Source: an uncultured Erythrobacter sp. (GTDB lineage: Bacteria > Pseudomonadota > Alphaproteobacteria > Sphingomonadales > Sphingomonadaceae). From it: a stretch of DNA of 64,000 nt. The stretch lies in NCBI GenBank assembly GCA_947501005.1, contig CANMTU010000001.1:2783407-2847406 (forward strand), given 5' to 3'. The notes under the pieces were generated by a model. It was not told where the DNA came from and ran no database searches. It saw only the letters and a program-made list of their open reading frames with translations. A program made the translations under genes and the position numbers. Shown here piece after piece: positions 8,872 through 18,614 of the stretch (positions are counted from its first letter, which is position 1; each line of letters opens with the position of its first letter).

Positions 8872-11496
8872 TCATGCCTTGCTCTCGTCCACCTCGGACT
8901 TGAGGCGATAGAGCAGGTCGAGCGCCTCGCGCGGGGTTATCGCGTCGAGATCGGCTTCGGCGAGCGCAGTGTGCAGCGGGTCCTTCCGGCTTTCTTCCGC
9001 CGCCAGGCTGGCGGCGAACAGCGGCAGGTCGCCCAGCCCCGCGGCGAGCCCGCCGGTTTCCGCCCGGCCCTTCTCCAGCTTGTCGAGAATGGTCCGCGCC
9101 CGGCGGATGACCGCCGGCGGCACGCCCGCCAGCCGGGCGACCGACAGGCCGTAGCTGCGATCGGCCGGCCCGTGCGCCAGTTCGTGCAGCAGGATGAGGT
9201 CGCCCTTCCATTCCTTCGCACGGACATGGTGCAGGCTCAGCGCCTCGCAAGTGTCGGCCAGCCGGCTCAATTCGTGGTAATGGGTGGCGAACAGGCAGCG
9301 GCACCGCAGCGTCTCGTGCACCGCCTCGACCACCGCCCAGGCGAGCGCCATGCCGTCATAGGTCGAGGTGCCGCGTCCGACCTCGTCGAGGATCACGAAG
9401 CTGCGCGCCGTCGCTTGCGCCAGGATCGCGGCGGTCTCGACCATTTCGACCATGAAGGTGGAACGGCCGCGGGCGAGATTGTCGCTCGCCCCGACGCGGC
9501 TGAAGATGCGATCGGCCAGCCCGACCCGCGCCGAACTCGCGGGAACGAAGCTGCCGGCTTGAGCGAGCAAAAGGATCAGCGCGTTCTGGCGCAGGAAGGT
9601 CGACTTGCCGCCCATGTTCGGCCCGCCGATCAGCCACAGCCGGTCGTCCGGTCCCAGCGTGCAATCGTTCGCCACAAACCGCTGGTCCGACCGCGCCAGC
9701 GCCTGTTCGACGACCGGGTGGCGCCCGCCGGCAATCTCGAGGCAGGGTTCGTCGAGGATTTCGGGCCGCGCCCAGTCGCCCTCGACCGCGCGTTCGGCCA
9801 GAGCAGCGGCGACGTCGATCCGCGCCAGCGCCGCGGCGGTCGCGGCGATGGCATTGCGGCGTTCGACGACTGCGGCGCACAGATCCTCGAAATGCGCGTC
9901 TTCCGCGGCGAGGGCATGGGCGCCGGCCTGCGCGATGCGGCTGGCTTCCTCATGCAGGCCGAGGGAATTGAAACGCACGGCACCCGCCATCGTCTGGCGG
10001 TGGGTGAAGCCGCTGTCGGGCGCCATAAGCGCATCGCCGTGCCGCGCCGACACCTCGATGAAATAGCCCAGCACCTTGTTGTGCTTGATCTTGAGCGCGG
10101 CGACGCCGGTATCCGCGCGATACTTCGCCTCGAGCGCGGCGATCGCCCGCCGCGCATTGCCGCTGGTCTCGCGCAGCGCGTCGAGCGCATGGTCGTAGCC
10201 TGCCGCGATGAAACCCCCGCCGCCGCGTTCGGTCGGCGGAGAGGGCACGAGCGCGCGGCCGAGCAGGTCGGTCAATTCGGCATGGCCGCCCAGCCCTTCG
10301 CAGCACTGGTGCAGCAGCGGCGGCAGATCGGCGCTCGCCCCCACGGTCTCGCGGATGCGCCGCGCCTGGTCGAGCCCGTCCCGCACCTGCCCCAGATCGC
10401 GTGGGCTGCCGCGTCCGGCGACGATCCTGCCCAGCGCCCGCCCGATATCGGGCAGGCTTTTCAGCATCGCGCGAAGATCGGCGCGGAGCAGGGGATCGCC
10501 GTGAAAGTGGCGCACGGCCGAAAGGCGCGCAGCGATCGGCGCCATGGCCGCCAGCGGCGCCGACAGGTCTTCGGCCAGCTGCCGCGCGCCGGCCCCGGTA
10601 ACGCACCGGTCGACGCAGGCGATGAGGCTTCCCTCGCGCCCGCCGCCCTGCGCTTGCAGAATTTCGAGGCTGGCGCGCGTCGCCGCGTCCATCGCCATAT
10701 GATCGGCCGAGACGCGCAGGGCGGGCGGCTGGAGGAACGGCAGGCTGCCCCGCCCGGCATGGTCGAGATAGGCCAGCAGACCGGCGGCGGCGGCCAGCAT
10801 CGGCCGGGTGAAATCCCCCAGCGCGTCGAGCGTCGCGAGGGCGTGCATCTCCTTCAGCCGCCGCTCGCCCTCCTCGCTGCGGAACTCGCCGCGTGGCCGC
10901 CTCGTCGCATCCGGCAGCGAGAGGTCGGCATCGTCGGGCACCACGATCTCGGCCGCCCCCAACCGCGCCAGCGCCGCGTCCAGCGCATCCGCCGTGCATT
11001 CCTCCAGCACCATCGCGCCGGTCGAGATGTCGCATGCCGCGAGGCCCACCCCGCCCCGCAGCGGAGCCACGGCGACCAGCAGGTTCGCGCGGCGCGGTTC
11101 GAGCAGCGCGTCTTCGGTCAGCGTGCCGGAGGTGACGAAGCGCACGATCGCCCGCGCCACCAGCGCCTTCGATCCGCCGCGCTTTCGGGCCTCGTCCGGC
11201 GTCTCGGTCTGTTCGGCGATAGCGACGCGGCAGCCGCCCTTGATGAGCCGCGCCAAGTATCCTTCCGCCGCGTGGACCGGCACGCCGCACATCGGCACCG
11301 GCTGGCCGTCATGCTCGCCCCGCGTCGTCAGCGCGATGTCGAGGATCGCGGCGGCACGCTCGGCATCGGCGAAGAACAGTTCGAAGAAATCGCCCATCCG
11401 GTAGAACAGCAGCGCGTCGCCCGCCTCGGCCTTGAGCGTGTGATACTGTTCCATCATCGGGGTGGGCTTGCCGGACATCCCGCCAGCCGTAGCCAT
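8872..11496 (-). CDS. mutS: DNA mismatch repair protein MutS
   Basis: Mismatch-recognition ATPase of about 874 residues. The N-terminal mismatch-binding domain has the MMEQYHTLKAEAGDALLFYRMGDFFE block, containing the F-x-E pair that stacks on mispaired bases (written here across the motif MGDFFELF). The ATPase domain has Walker A GGPNMGGKST, Walker B VILDEVGRGTS and the downstream TH-Y-H element. Two possible starts exist, at 11496 and 11478; I took the longer because a GGGCGGGG-like site precedes it. The upstream frame continues to 11625 but would run into the divergent maeB promoter region. No mutL is nearby. Confidence 0.96.
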   Translation of the reverse strand: MATAGGMSGKPTPMMEQYHTLKAEAGDALLFYRMGDFFELFFADAERAAAILDIALTTRGEHDGQPVPMCGVPVHAAEGYLARLIKGGCRVAIAEQTETPDEARKRGGSKALVARAIVRFVTSGTLTEDALLEPRRANLLVAVAPLRGGVGLAACDISTGAMVLEECTADALDAALARLGAAEIVVPDDADLSLPDATRRPRGEFRSEEGERRLKEMHALATLDALGDFTRPMLAAAAGLLAYLDHAGRGSLPFLQPPALRVSADHMAMDAATRASLEILQAQGGGREGSLIACVDRCVTGAGARQLAEDLSAPLAAMAPIAARLSAVRHFHGDPLLRADLRAMLKSLPDIGRALGRIVAGRGSPRDLGQVRDGLDQARRIRETVGASADLPPLLHQCCEGLGGHAELTDLLGRALVPSPPTERGGGGFIAAGYDHALDALRETSGNARRAIAALEAKYRADTGVAALKIKHNKVLGYFIEVSARHGDALMAPDSGFTHRQTMAGAVRFNSLGLHEEASRIAQAGAHALAAEDAHFEDLCAAVVERRNAIAATAAALARIDVAAALAERAVEGDWARPEILDEPCLEIAGGRHPVVEQALARSDQRFVANDCTLGPDDRLWLIGGPNMGGKSTFLRQNALILLLAQAGSFVPASSARVGLADRIFSRVGASDNLARGRSTFMVEMVETAAILAQATARSFVILDEVGRGTSTYDGMALAWAVVEAVHETLRCRCLFATHYHELSRLADTCEALSLHHVRAKEWKGDLILLHELAHGPADRSYGLSVARLAGVPPAVIRRARTILDKLEKGRAETGGLAAGLGDLPLFAASLAAEESRKDPLHTALAEADLDAITPREALDLLYRLKSEVDESKA

Positions 11497-11593
11497 GCCC
11501 CGCCCGATTCGGGAAGCATGGCCCGCGCCGCTTTCCCCTATGACTTGGCCGCGAATGTCCTTAGGGCGAGGGCTGCAGCAGACAAGGACGATC

Positions 11594-13855
11594 ATGGCCG
11601 ACGAGAAACCGACCGCCTTCACCACCCGCGAGGCGCTGTTCTATCACGAGACGATCCGCCCCGGTAAGATCGAGATTGTGGCGTCGAAACCCATGGCGAC
11701 CCAGCGCGATCTCAGCCTCGCCTATTCGCCCGGCGTCGCCGCCCCGGTCGAGGCGATCGCGGCCAATCCGCAGGACGCGGCGAAATACACCGCCCGCTCC
11801 AACCTCGTGGCGGTGATCTCGAACGGGACGGCAATTCTTGGCCTGGGCAATCTGGGCGCGCTGGCCTCGAAGCCGGTGATGGAAGGCAAGGCGGTGTTGT
11901 TCAAACGCTTCGCCGACGTCGATTCGATCGATCTCGAACTCGATACCGAGGATCCCGACGCCTTCATCAACGCGGTCGCGCTGATGGAGCCGAGCTTCGG
12001 CGGCATAAACCTCGAAGACATCGCCGCGCCCGAATGCTTCATCATCGAGCAGGCGCTGCGCGAGAAGATGAACATTCCGGTGATGCACGACGATCAGCAC
12101 GGCACCGCGATCATCGCCGCCGCCGGGCTGATCAATGCCTGCCACCTGACCGGGCGCGAGCTCAAGAATTGCCGGATGGTGGTGAACGGCGCGGGCGCCA
12201 GCGCGCTGGCCTGTACCGCGCTGGTCAAGGCGATGGGCATGCCGCACGAGAACGTGATCGTGTGCGACCGGTCCGGCCCGATCTATCCCGGGCGCGACAA
12301 TGTCGACCAGTGGAAAAGCGCCCATGCCGTGCCGACCGAGGCGCGCAGCCTGGAAGAGGCACTGAACGGGGCGGATATCTTCCTCGGCCTGTCAGCGGCA
12401 GGAGCGCTGAAGCCGGAATGGGTAGCCAACATGGCCGAGCGGCCGATCATCTTTGCGATGGCCAATCCCACGCCCGAAATCATGCCGGAAGACGCCAAGG
12501 CCGTGCGCCCCGATGCAATCATCGCGACCGGACGCAGCGACTATCCCAATCAGGTCAACAACGTGCTGGGCTTCCCCTTCATCTTCCGCGGCGCGCTCGA
12601 CGTGCAGGCGACCGCGATCAACGAGGAGATGAAGATCGCCGCCGCCCGCGCCATCGCGGAACTGGCGCGCGAGCGGGTGCCCGAGGAAGTCGCCGCGGCC
12701 TACGGCGTCAGTCACCAGTTCGGGACGGATTACATCATCCCCGCCCCGTTCGATCCGCGTTTGATGGAGGTCGTCTCCAGCGCGGTGGCGAAGGCGGCGA
12801 TGGACTCGGGCGTCGCGCAGGCGCCGATCGCGGATTTCGAGGATTACCGCCTGAGACTGAAGGCGCGCCTCAACCCGACCACGGCGGCGCTCACCAGCAT
12901 TTACGAGATCGCGAAGAAACATCCCAAGCGCATGGTCTTCGCCGAGGCGGAAGAGGACGTGGCCCTGCGCGCCGCGATCCAGTTCCGCGATTTCGGCTAT
13001 GGCGAACCGATCCTCGTCGGGCGGACGGAAAAGGTGCGCGAGAAGCTGGTCGAACTGGCGGTCGAGGATCCGGACGACTGGATCATCGAGAACTCGCTCG
13101 TGTCGGACAAGGTGCCGGGAATGGTCGATTACCTTTACCAGCGCCTGCAACGCCGCGGCTATACCGAGCGCGACGTCGCCCGCATGGTCAACCAGGAACG
13201 CAACGTGTTCGCCGCCCTGCTGGTGGCGCTGGGCCATGGCGACGGGATGATCTCGGGCCTGACCCGCACCTTTGCCCAGACCGCGCGGGAAATCGGCACG
13301 GTGCTCGACGAGAAACCGGGCGGGCTGGCCTTCGGCATCCACATGCTGATCGGCAAGAACCACACCACCTTCCTCGCCGACACCACGATGAACGAGCGGC
13401 CGAGTTCGGAAGAACTGGCGCATATCGCGCGGGAAACCGCCGCCGTCGCCCGCCGCATGGGGCACGAGCCGCGCGTCGCCTTCCTGTCCTATTCAACTTT
13501 CGGCAATCCCAGCGGTCAGTGGCTCGACAATATCCGCGATGCGGTGGCGATCCTCGATGCGGAGGAGCCGGGCTTCGAATATGAAGGCGAGATGGCGCCC
13601 GATGCCGCGCTCAACCCCACAGTGATGGCACTCTACCCGTTCAGCCGCCTGTCCGGCCCGGCCAACGTCCTCATCATGCCCGGCCTGCAATCGGCCAACC
13701 TCTCGGCCAAGCTGCTGCGCGAACTGGGCGATGCGGCGACGGTCGGCCCGATGATGATCGGGATGGAAAAGCCGGTCCAGATTGCCCCGATGACGGCGAT
13801 CGCACCCGACATCCTGACGCTCGCCGTGCTGGCGAGCGCCGGGGTGGTCGGTTGA
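11594..13855 (+). CDS. maeB: NADP-dependent malic enzyme with phosphotransacetylase-like domain
   Basis: Decarboxylates malate to pyruvate. The 753-residue chain has the malic enzyme core (residues about 10-420), including the metal-binding MHDDQHGTA region and a Rossmann fold with VVNGAGASALAC, followed from about residue 430 by a phosphate acetyltransferase-like domain that in MaeB enzymes is regulatory (acetyl-CoA sensing) rather than catalytic. The length is standard for the family. The ATG gives the expected N-terminus; the frame is open for 132 bases more upstream into mutS. The gene diverges from mutS with 97 bases between starts. Confidence 0.96.
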   Translation: MADEKPTAFTTREALFYHETIRPGKIEIVASKPMATQRDLSLAYSPGVAAPVEAIAANPQDAAKYTARSNLVAVISNGTAILGLGNLGALASKPVMEGKAVLFKRFADVDSIDLELDTEDPDAFINAVALMEPSFGGINLEDIAAPECFIIEQALREKMNIPVMHDDQHGTAIIAAAGLINACHLTGRELKNCRMVVNGAGASALACTALVKAMGMPHENVIVCDRSGPIYPGRDNVDQWKSAHAVPTEARSLEEALNGADIFLGLSAAGALKPEWVANMAERPIIFAMANPTPEIMPEDAKAVRPDAIIATGRSDYPNQVNNVLGFPFIFRGALDVQATAINEEMKIAAARAIAELARERVPEEVAAAYGVSHQFGTDYIIPAPFDPRLMEVVSSAVAKAAMDSGVAQAPIADFEDYRLRLKARLNPTTAALTSIYEIAKKHPKRMVFAEAEEDVALRAAIQFRDFGYGEPILVGRTEKVREKLVELAVEDPDDWIIENSLVSDKVPGMVDYLYQRLQRRGYTERDVARMVNQERNVFAALLVALGHGDGMISGLTRTFAQTAREIGTVLDEKPGGLAFGIHMLIGKNHTTFLADTTMNERPSSEELAHIARETAAVARRMGHEPRVAFLSYSTFGNPSGQWLDNIRDAVAILDAEEPGFEYEGEMAPDAALNPTVMALYPFSRLSGPANVLIMPGLQSANLSAKLLRELGDAATVGPMMIGMEKPVQIAPMTAIAPDILTLAVLASAGVVG

Positions 13856-13867
13856 TCGGGGCCTGAG

Positions 13868-14518
13868 CTAGAACGGCAGGTCCTTTCCGGTATAATCGAC
13901 GTAGCGGTAACCGCCATCGGCCTGCTCGACCACGTCGGCCAGGCCCTTGGCGCTTTCCTCGACCGTGATCTTGGCGTTGGGTCCGCCCATGTCGGTCTGC
14001 ACCCAGCCGGGATGCAGCGAAAGCACGGCGATGCCGCGCGAATTGGCATCCTGTTCGGCGATCCCTTTGGCCAGCATGTTCTGCGTGCATTTGCTGGTTC
14101 GGTAGAGGTCGTAACCGCCCGAACTGTCCTCGATCGAGCCCATCAGCGACGTCGTCATGGCCAACGTGCCGCCGTCCCTGATCTTCGGCAGGATGGTTTT
14201 GGCCAGATGCGCCGGGCCGAATGCATTGGTCATCATGACATGGGCGACCTCGTCCGCCGTCGCCTTGGCGGCGTCCTGATGCGAGGCACCCTGAATGCCG
14301 GCATTGATGATCACGGCGTCAAGCTCGGTGTCGAAATCATTGAAGGTTTCGGGCTTGGTCACGTCCATCGTCTCGATCCGGATGCCGCCGAGCGCGTGCA
14401 GATCGTCGCTGCGATCGCGTTCGGTGGCGATCACGTCCCAGCCGCGATCCTTGAACTCCTTTGCAAGTCCGAGGCCGATGCCGCGCGATGCGCCGACGAT
14501 GAGAATTGTCTGTGCCAT
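13868..14518 (-). CDS. short-chain dehydrogenase/reductase
   Basis: A 216-residue SDR with the N-terminal nucleotide motif GASRGIG, the NAG-type element (IINAGI) and the catalytic YxxxK (YRTSK). The substrate is not known. It converges on maeB with a 12-base gap and lies 11 bases downstream of the aldehyde dehydrogenase gene on the same strand, so those two are probably one transcript; a carbonyl reductase beside an aldehyde dehydrogenase suggests aldehyde detoxification or redox balancing. Confidence 0.9.
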   Translation of the reverse strand: MAQTILIVGASRGIGLGLAKEFKDRGWDVIATERDRSDDLHALGGIRIETMDVTKPETFNDFDTELDAVIINAGIQGASHQDAAKATADEVAHVMMTNAFGPAHLAKTILPKIRDGGTLAMTTSLMGSIEDSSGGYDLYRTSKCTQNMLAKGIAEQDANSRGIAVLSLHPGWVQTDMGGPNAKITVEESAKGLADVVEQADGGYRYVDYTGKDLPF

Positions 14519-14529
14519 GGGGTAAGCTC

Positions 14530-15897
14530 CTATGCCGGGTGGACCAGCGTCTTGAGGTTCATGAATTCGTGCAGGCCGAAACGCGAAAGCTCGCGCCCGT
14601 GGCCCGAGCGCTTGATGCCGCCGAAGGGTGCCTCGATCTTCGAACCGTTGACGGCGTTGAAGGTGGTCATCCCCGCCTCGATGCCGTTGGCGAAGAACTC
14701 CTTGTCATCGTCATCTCTCGTCCACACGGCCGAGCCGAGGCCGAAGGGGATCGCATTGGCGATGGTCAGCGCCTCATCGCGGTCCTTCGCGCGGTAGAGC
14801 TGGCCGACCGGGCCGAAGATCTCGTCGGTCCCCGTCTCCCCGCCCAGCGGCACGTCGGTCAGCAGGCCGGCGGTCATCCACGCGCCGTCCCGCTCGATCT
14901 TCTCGCCGCCGAAGATCAGCGTGCAGCCTTCCTCCTTCGCCTTCGCGACCTGATCGAGCACGGTGTCGCGCTGCTGGGTGCTGGACATCGGGCCAAGTTC
15001 GGTATCGTCCGCCATCGGATCGCCCAGCTTCACCTCCTTCATCGCCTTGACGAAGCGATCGGCGAAATCGTCGTAGATGTCGGCATGGACGATGGTCCGC
15101 TTGCCGCAGATGCAGGACTGGCCGTTGTTCTGAACGCGCGCGGTCACCGCATCCTTGACCGCCTGATCGATGTCGGCCGAGGGCATGACGACGAACGGAT
15201 CGGAGCCACCCAGTTCCAGCACGACCTTCTTCAGGTATTTGCCGGCCTGGCTCGCCACCGCCGAGCCTGCGCCCTCGCTGCCGGTCAGCGTGGCGGCGAC
15301 GATCCGGCTATCGGCAATCACGTCGGCAATCGGATCGGACGAGACGCACAGGTTCTGGAACAGGCCTTCCGGCGCCCCTGCCTCGAGCACCAGTTCCTCC
15401 ATCCGCGCGGCGACGCCCTGCACGATGCTGGCATGTTTCAGCACGCCGACATTGCCGGCCAGGATGGTCGGCGCAAGGAACCGCACCGCCTGCCAATAGG
15501 GGAAGTTCCACGGCATCACCGCCAGCACCGGCCCCAGGGGCAGCCAGCGGCCTTCCGCCGTGCCGCCATCCGCCAGATCCCACTGTTCGGACTTGAGCAA
15601 GGGCGGGCCGTGTTCTGCGAAATAGGTGAACAGGCTGGCGCATTTCTCCACCTCGGCCCGGGCCTGGGTGATGGGTTTGCCCATCTCCGTGGTGGCGAGC
15701 CGCGCAAGGTCTTCCTTGTTCGCGCGGTACAGATCGCCGAGCTTTGCCAGCACGTCGGTGCGGCGCTCGATGGCGCTGTCCTTCCAGTCGGCATAGGCGC
15801 GCGTTGCCGTTTCCAGCTTGGCGTCAATCGCGTTCCGGTCGAGTTCTTCGTATTCCGCAATGGTTTCGCCGGTCGCGGGATTGGTGGTCGTAATCAA
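14530..15897 (-). CDS. NAD(P)-dependent aldehyde dehydrogenase, succinate-semialdehyde type
   Basis: A 455-residue enzyme of the aldehyde dehydrogenase superfamily, closest in style to the short succinate-semialdehyde dehydrogenases (GabD/Sad). It shows the MPWNFPYWQ cofactor block, the general base E228 in LELGGSDPF and the nucleophile C262 in NNGQSC. The start was decided by a ribosome binding site: an AAGGAG lies 7 bases before a TTG codon at 15897 that begins ITTTNPATGE; there is no nearby ATG and the open frame upstream overlaps the next gene. It runs on into the SDR gene. Confidence 0.9.
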   Translation of the reverse strand: MITTTNPATGETIAEYEELDRNAIDAKLETATRAYADWKDSAIERRTDVLAKLGDLYRANKEDLARLATTEMGKPITQARAEVEKCASLFTYFAEHGPPLLKSEQWDLADGGTAEGRWLPLGPVLAVMPWNFPYWQAVRFLAPTILAGNVGVLKHASIVQGVAARMEELVLEAGAPEGLFQNLCVSSDPIADVIADSRIVAATLTGSEGAGSAVASQAGKYLKKVVLELGGSDPFVVMPSADIDQAVKDAVTARVQNNGQSCICGKRTIVHADIYDDFADRFVKAMKEVKLGDPMADDTELGPMSSTQQRDTVLDQVAKAKEEGCTLIFGGEKIERDGAWMTAGLLTDVPLGGETGTDEIFGPVGQLYRAKDRDEALTIANAIPFGLGSAVWTRDDDDKEFFANGIEAGMTTFNAVNGSKIEAPFGGIKRSGHGRELSRFGLHEFMNLKTLVHPA

Positions 15898-15967
15898 GGG
15901 ATGCTCCTTCTCGGATATCCCTGTTAACCCTTCGCGCCGCCGACCTGTTCCGCGATCCGGCGCTGCA

Positions 15968-16468
15968 TCAGCCCTTGCGGACCTTCTCCAGATTTGCCGG
16001 GCTGGCGAGAAGATTGCGAACCTGGTCGCAGATCGACCGGCTGTCGTTGGATACCTGACGAAGCACTTCGCGGCATTCGGCATTCGTCCAGACCCGGTCT
16101 GACGTCACGTCGCTGCGATCGCGGGGCAGGTGCCGGGTCCCGTAAACTGGCGCGTGGTCCGTGTCGAACAGGGTCGTGACAGTCGCATGTGCCAGCAAGT
16201 GCCGGACCGGCCGGTTGTCCGACCAGCGCGCGATGCGCTTTTCCAGGAGCCTGCTTTTTGCGATGTCCGACTGGGCAAGCCGACGCCGCAACTCGGCAAG
16301 CGACGTCAGCGAGCCGTTCGTAATGGGCAGATCAAGCGCGATCGTCAGTTTGCCCAGCGCCTGCTCCGCCCGCGCGAAATGATCGAGGACGAGCCCCATC
16401 CAGCGGTGGGGGTCGAGCACCGCGACCGCAACGGCATTTCCCGCAGGAAGCGCCGTCAGTTCGTTCAA
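15968..16468 (-). CDS. hypothetical protein, second gene of a coupled pair
   Basis: A 166-residue protein with no family that I recognise. It begins at a TTG that overlaps the stop of the upstream gene in the sequence TTGA, a translational-coupling arrangement; the open frame upstream of this point has no matching ribosome site. It is mixed hydrophobic and charged, with no clear membrane span or signal peptide. A block near the middle, VRHLLAHATVT followed by WTNAECREVLRQV, has a helical look. It lies 70 bases upstream of the aldehyde dehydrogenase start. Confidence 0.6.
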   Translation of the reverse strand: MNELTALPAGNAVAVAVLDPHRWMGLVLDHFARAEQALGKLTIALDLPITNGSLTSLAELRRRLAQSDIAKSRLLEKRIARWSDNRPVRHLLAHATVTTLFDTDHAPVYGTRHLPRDRSDVTSDRVWTNAECREVLRQVSNDSRSICDQVRNLLASPANLEKVRKG

Positions 16469-16992
16469 GCCGCCACTTCCTCGATATATTCGGGGAAGAA
16501 GGTCGGTGCCCGGTCGCTCCATCCGGGGGCGGTGGCGGCGGCCTCGCTCAGCGACTGGAGCAGCATCTTGCGCCGTTCCGGGCGGATCTGCGGCAGGGCG
16601 GCGGCGGCGCAGAAGGCGCTGGGCAGCCACGGCCGGGCATCCGCGCCGAGCAGGCGTTCGTACAGGAACCGGAAGGCGGAAAAACTGTCGAGCCGTTCCT
16701 GCGCCAGATCGAAGGCGGCAACCCGGGTCAGCTTGCCGACGAAGCTCTCGATCATGTCGAAGCCGGTTTCGGCCGGGATCGCCTGACGCAGCAGTTTGAG
16801 ATCCTGATAGGTGACGTACTGGCTGCGGATCGCGGCGTTCTCGCTCGCATTGCGGCCCCAGACGAGGAACGCATCGCACCGGCCCAGCCCGATATCGAGG
16901 CTGCGGCGGATGTAGCGTTGTTCGGCCGCACTGAAGCTGGCGAACTCGCGCATCTCCGAAATCGTCATCGACGCCTTGTTGGTTACCGTCAT
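16465..16992 (-). CDS. hypothetical protein, first gene of a coupled pair
   Basis: A 175-residue, probably all-helical cytosolic protein. Of two in-frame ATGs the inner one (16992) was taken because a perfect AGGAGG ends 10 bases before it, whereas it abuts the outer ATG at 17001. A FLVWGRNASENA and a SAFRFLYERLLG block are visible, but no catalytic motif. The stop overlaps the TTG start of the downstream gene, so the two products probably act together. Not recognised. Confidence 0.62.
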   Translation of the reverse strand: MTVTNKASMTISEMREFASFSAAEQRYIRRSLDIGLGRCDAFLVWGRNASENAAIRSQYVTYQDLKLLRQAIPAETGFDMIESFVGKLTRVAAFDLAQERLDSFSAFRFLYERLLGADARPWLPSAFCAAAALPQIRPERRKMLLQSLSEAAATAPGWSDRAPTFFPEYIEEVAA

Positions 16993-17073
16993 GGCCTGCA
17001 TTCCTCCTGCTGACGACTCGAAGTATCGCGCAGGATGGTTAACGCCCGGTAATTACGCCAGTGTTTTTGCGCG

Positions 17074-18066
17074 TCAGATCAGGCCGGCAAGCGGGCTCGA
17101 CGGATCGGCATATTTGCGCGTCGCCATGCGGCCCGACAGATAGGCGTCGCGCCCAGCTTCCACCGCCAGCTTCATGGCGCGGGCCATGCGGATCGGGTCC
17201 TTCGCCTCGGCGATGGCGGTGTTCATCAGCACCCCGTCGCAGCCCAGTTCCATCGCGACCGCCGCATCGCTCGCCGTGCCGACCCCGGCATCGACCAGCA
17301 CCGGCACGCTCGCGCCTTCCTTGATCAGGCGGATGGTCACGCGGTTCTGGATGCCGAGCCCGCTGCCGATGGGCGCACCGAGCGGCATGACGGCAACCGC
17401 ACCCGCCTCTTCCAGCTGCTTCGCGGCGATGGGATCATCGACGCAATAAACCATCGGGTGGAAGCCTTCCTTCGCCAGCACCTCGGTCGCCTTCAGCGTC
17501 TCGCGCATGTCGGGATAGAGCGTGCGCGCCTCGCCCAGCACCTCGAGCTTGACCAGATCCCAGCCGCCCGCCTCGCGCGCCAGTCGCAGGGTGCGGATCG
17601 CCTCGTTGGCGGTGAAGCAGCCGGCGGTGTTGGGCAGGTAGGTGATCTTCTTCGGGTCGATATAGTCGGTCAGCATCGGCGCCTTGGGGTCGCTCACGTT
17701 GACCCGGCGGACGGCCACGGTGACGATCTCGGCACCGCTGGCTTCCAGCGCGGCGGCGTTCTGTTCGAAATCCTTGTATTTCCCGGTGCCGACGATCAGT
17801 CGGCTGCGAAACGTCCGCCCGGCGACCGACCAGGTGTCCGCGCCCGTGTCCGTTCCCGACCCACCGCCGACGAAATGGACGATCTCCATCACGTCTCCAT
17901 CGGCGATCGTGCGTTGGGCAAGTTCGCTGCGCGGGGCGATGGCGCCGTTATGCTCGACCGCGACCTTGGCCGGATCGAGTTCGAGTTCGCGCACCAGCGC
18001 GGCGACGGTATCGGTGGAGGTCCGGCGGGTCTCGCCGTTGACGGTTACGGTAATGGAAGAGGTCAT
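17074..18066 (-). CDS. thiG: fused sulfur carrier ThiS and thiazole synthase ThiG
   Basis: Makes the thiazole phosphate half of thiamine. Residues 1-69 are a ThiS ubiquitin-like domain ending VHFVGGG; after a short SGTDTGAD linker the ThiG TIM barrel starts near residue 79. K173 in LVKLEVLG is the predicted Schiff-base lysine for deoxyxylulose phosphate. In free ThiS the Gly-Gly must be C-terminal to accept sulfur; here it is internal, so either the chain is cleaved or the chemistry differs. The ATG at 18066 was preferred to a GTG 12 bases upstream. No TPP riboswitch pattern was seen before the MerC-like gene that precedes it. Confidence 0.92.
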   Translation of the reverse strand: MTSSITVTVNGETRRTSTDTVAALVRELELDPAKVAVEHNGAIAPRSELAQRTIADGDVMEIVHFVGGGSGTDTGADTWSVAGRTFRSRLIVGTGKYKDFEQNAAALEASGAEIVTVAVRRVNVSDPKAPMLTDYIDPKKITYLPNTAGCFTANEAIRTLRLAREAGGWDLVKLEVLGEARTLYPDMRETLKATEVLAKEGFHPMVYCVDDPIAAKQLEEAGAVAVMPLGAPIGSGLGIQNRVTIRLIKEGASVPVLVDAGVGTASDAAVAMELGCDGVLMNTAIAEAKDPIRMARAMKLAVEAGRDAYLSGRMATRKYADPSSPLAGLI

Positions 18067-18078
18067 GATGACCTGCAC

Positions 18079-18504
18079 TTAATCCCCGCAACGCGCCTTG
18101 CAAGCCGCGGAATGGATATGCCGGACGTTGAGAACATGCCCCAGCGACACCAGCGCGACGCCAAGAATGGTCAGCACCGCCTCCTTGTAGCCATGCGGCG
18201 CGGCCAATGCCCCGCCCATGAAGCTCAGCCCGGTCATCGCGATGACGAAGGGCGCGGCGACCCGGTGGCGCATCGCCCCCCAGCCGATCGCGACCGCGGC
18301 CACCAGCGTCGCCACGACCAGACCGATGCGGTGGATTTCCGGCGACATCAGGAACGAACCGCCCAGACCCATCGCCGAAACGAGCAGGATCGTCGCCACG
18401 CAATGGACCGCGCAAAGCGCCGACAGAACGATCCCGATCCGGTCGAGCTTCTGACGAATCGCTGAAAATGAGCGTTGCAACATGTCATGGGAGATATGAG
18501 ACAT
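18079..18504 (-). CDS. MerC-domain membrane protein
   Basis: A 141-residue inner-membrane protein with four predicted transmembrane segments. C31 and C35 with H34 (CAVHC) in the first segment match the metal-binding motif of MerC, a mercuric ion uptake protein of mercury-resistance operons; there is also a C-terminal HSAACKARC tail. No merR, merT or merA is present, so it is more likely a chromosomal relative with a role in metal handling. The gene ends 12 bases before thiS-thiG and probably shares its transcript. The TTG 15 bases upstream is an alternative start. Confidence 0.82.
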   Translation of the reverse strand: MSHISHDMLQRSFSAIRQKLDRIGIVLSALCAVHCVATILLVSAMGLGGSFLMSPEIHRIGLVVATLVAAVAIGWGAMRHRVAAPFVIAMTGLSFMGGALAAPHGYKEAVLTILGVALVSLGHVLNVRHIHSAACKARCGD

Positions 18505-18614
18505 TATCACCAGGATCAAGTCCTCATGCGCATTTCGGCACCGGAGGGTTGCAAAAGCACGGTGTTTCGCAGCGAAGATAGCACTTGCCTATCGCGGACG
18601 CGCTTCCCACTGAG

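Noticed and set aside
8971-11667. 898-residue plus-strand frame opposite mutS
   Set aside because: Mirror of mutS, arginine-rich, no recognisable motif.
18505-18614. TPP riboswitch ahead of the MerC-like/thiSG transcript
   Set aside because: No THI-box pattern (CUGAGA with ACCCU) is seen on the minus strand.
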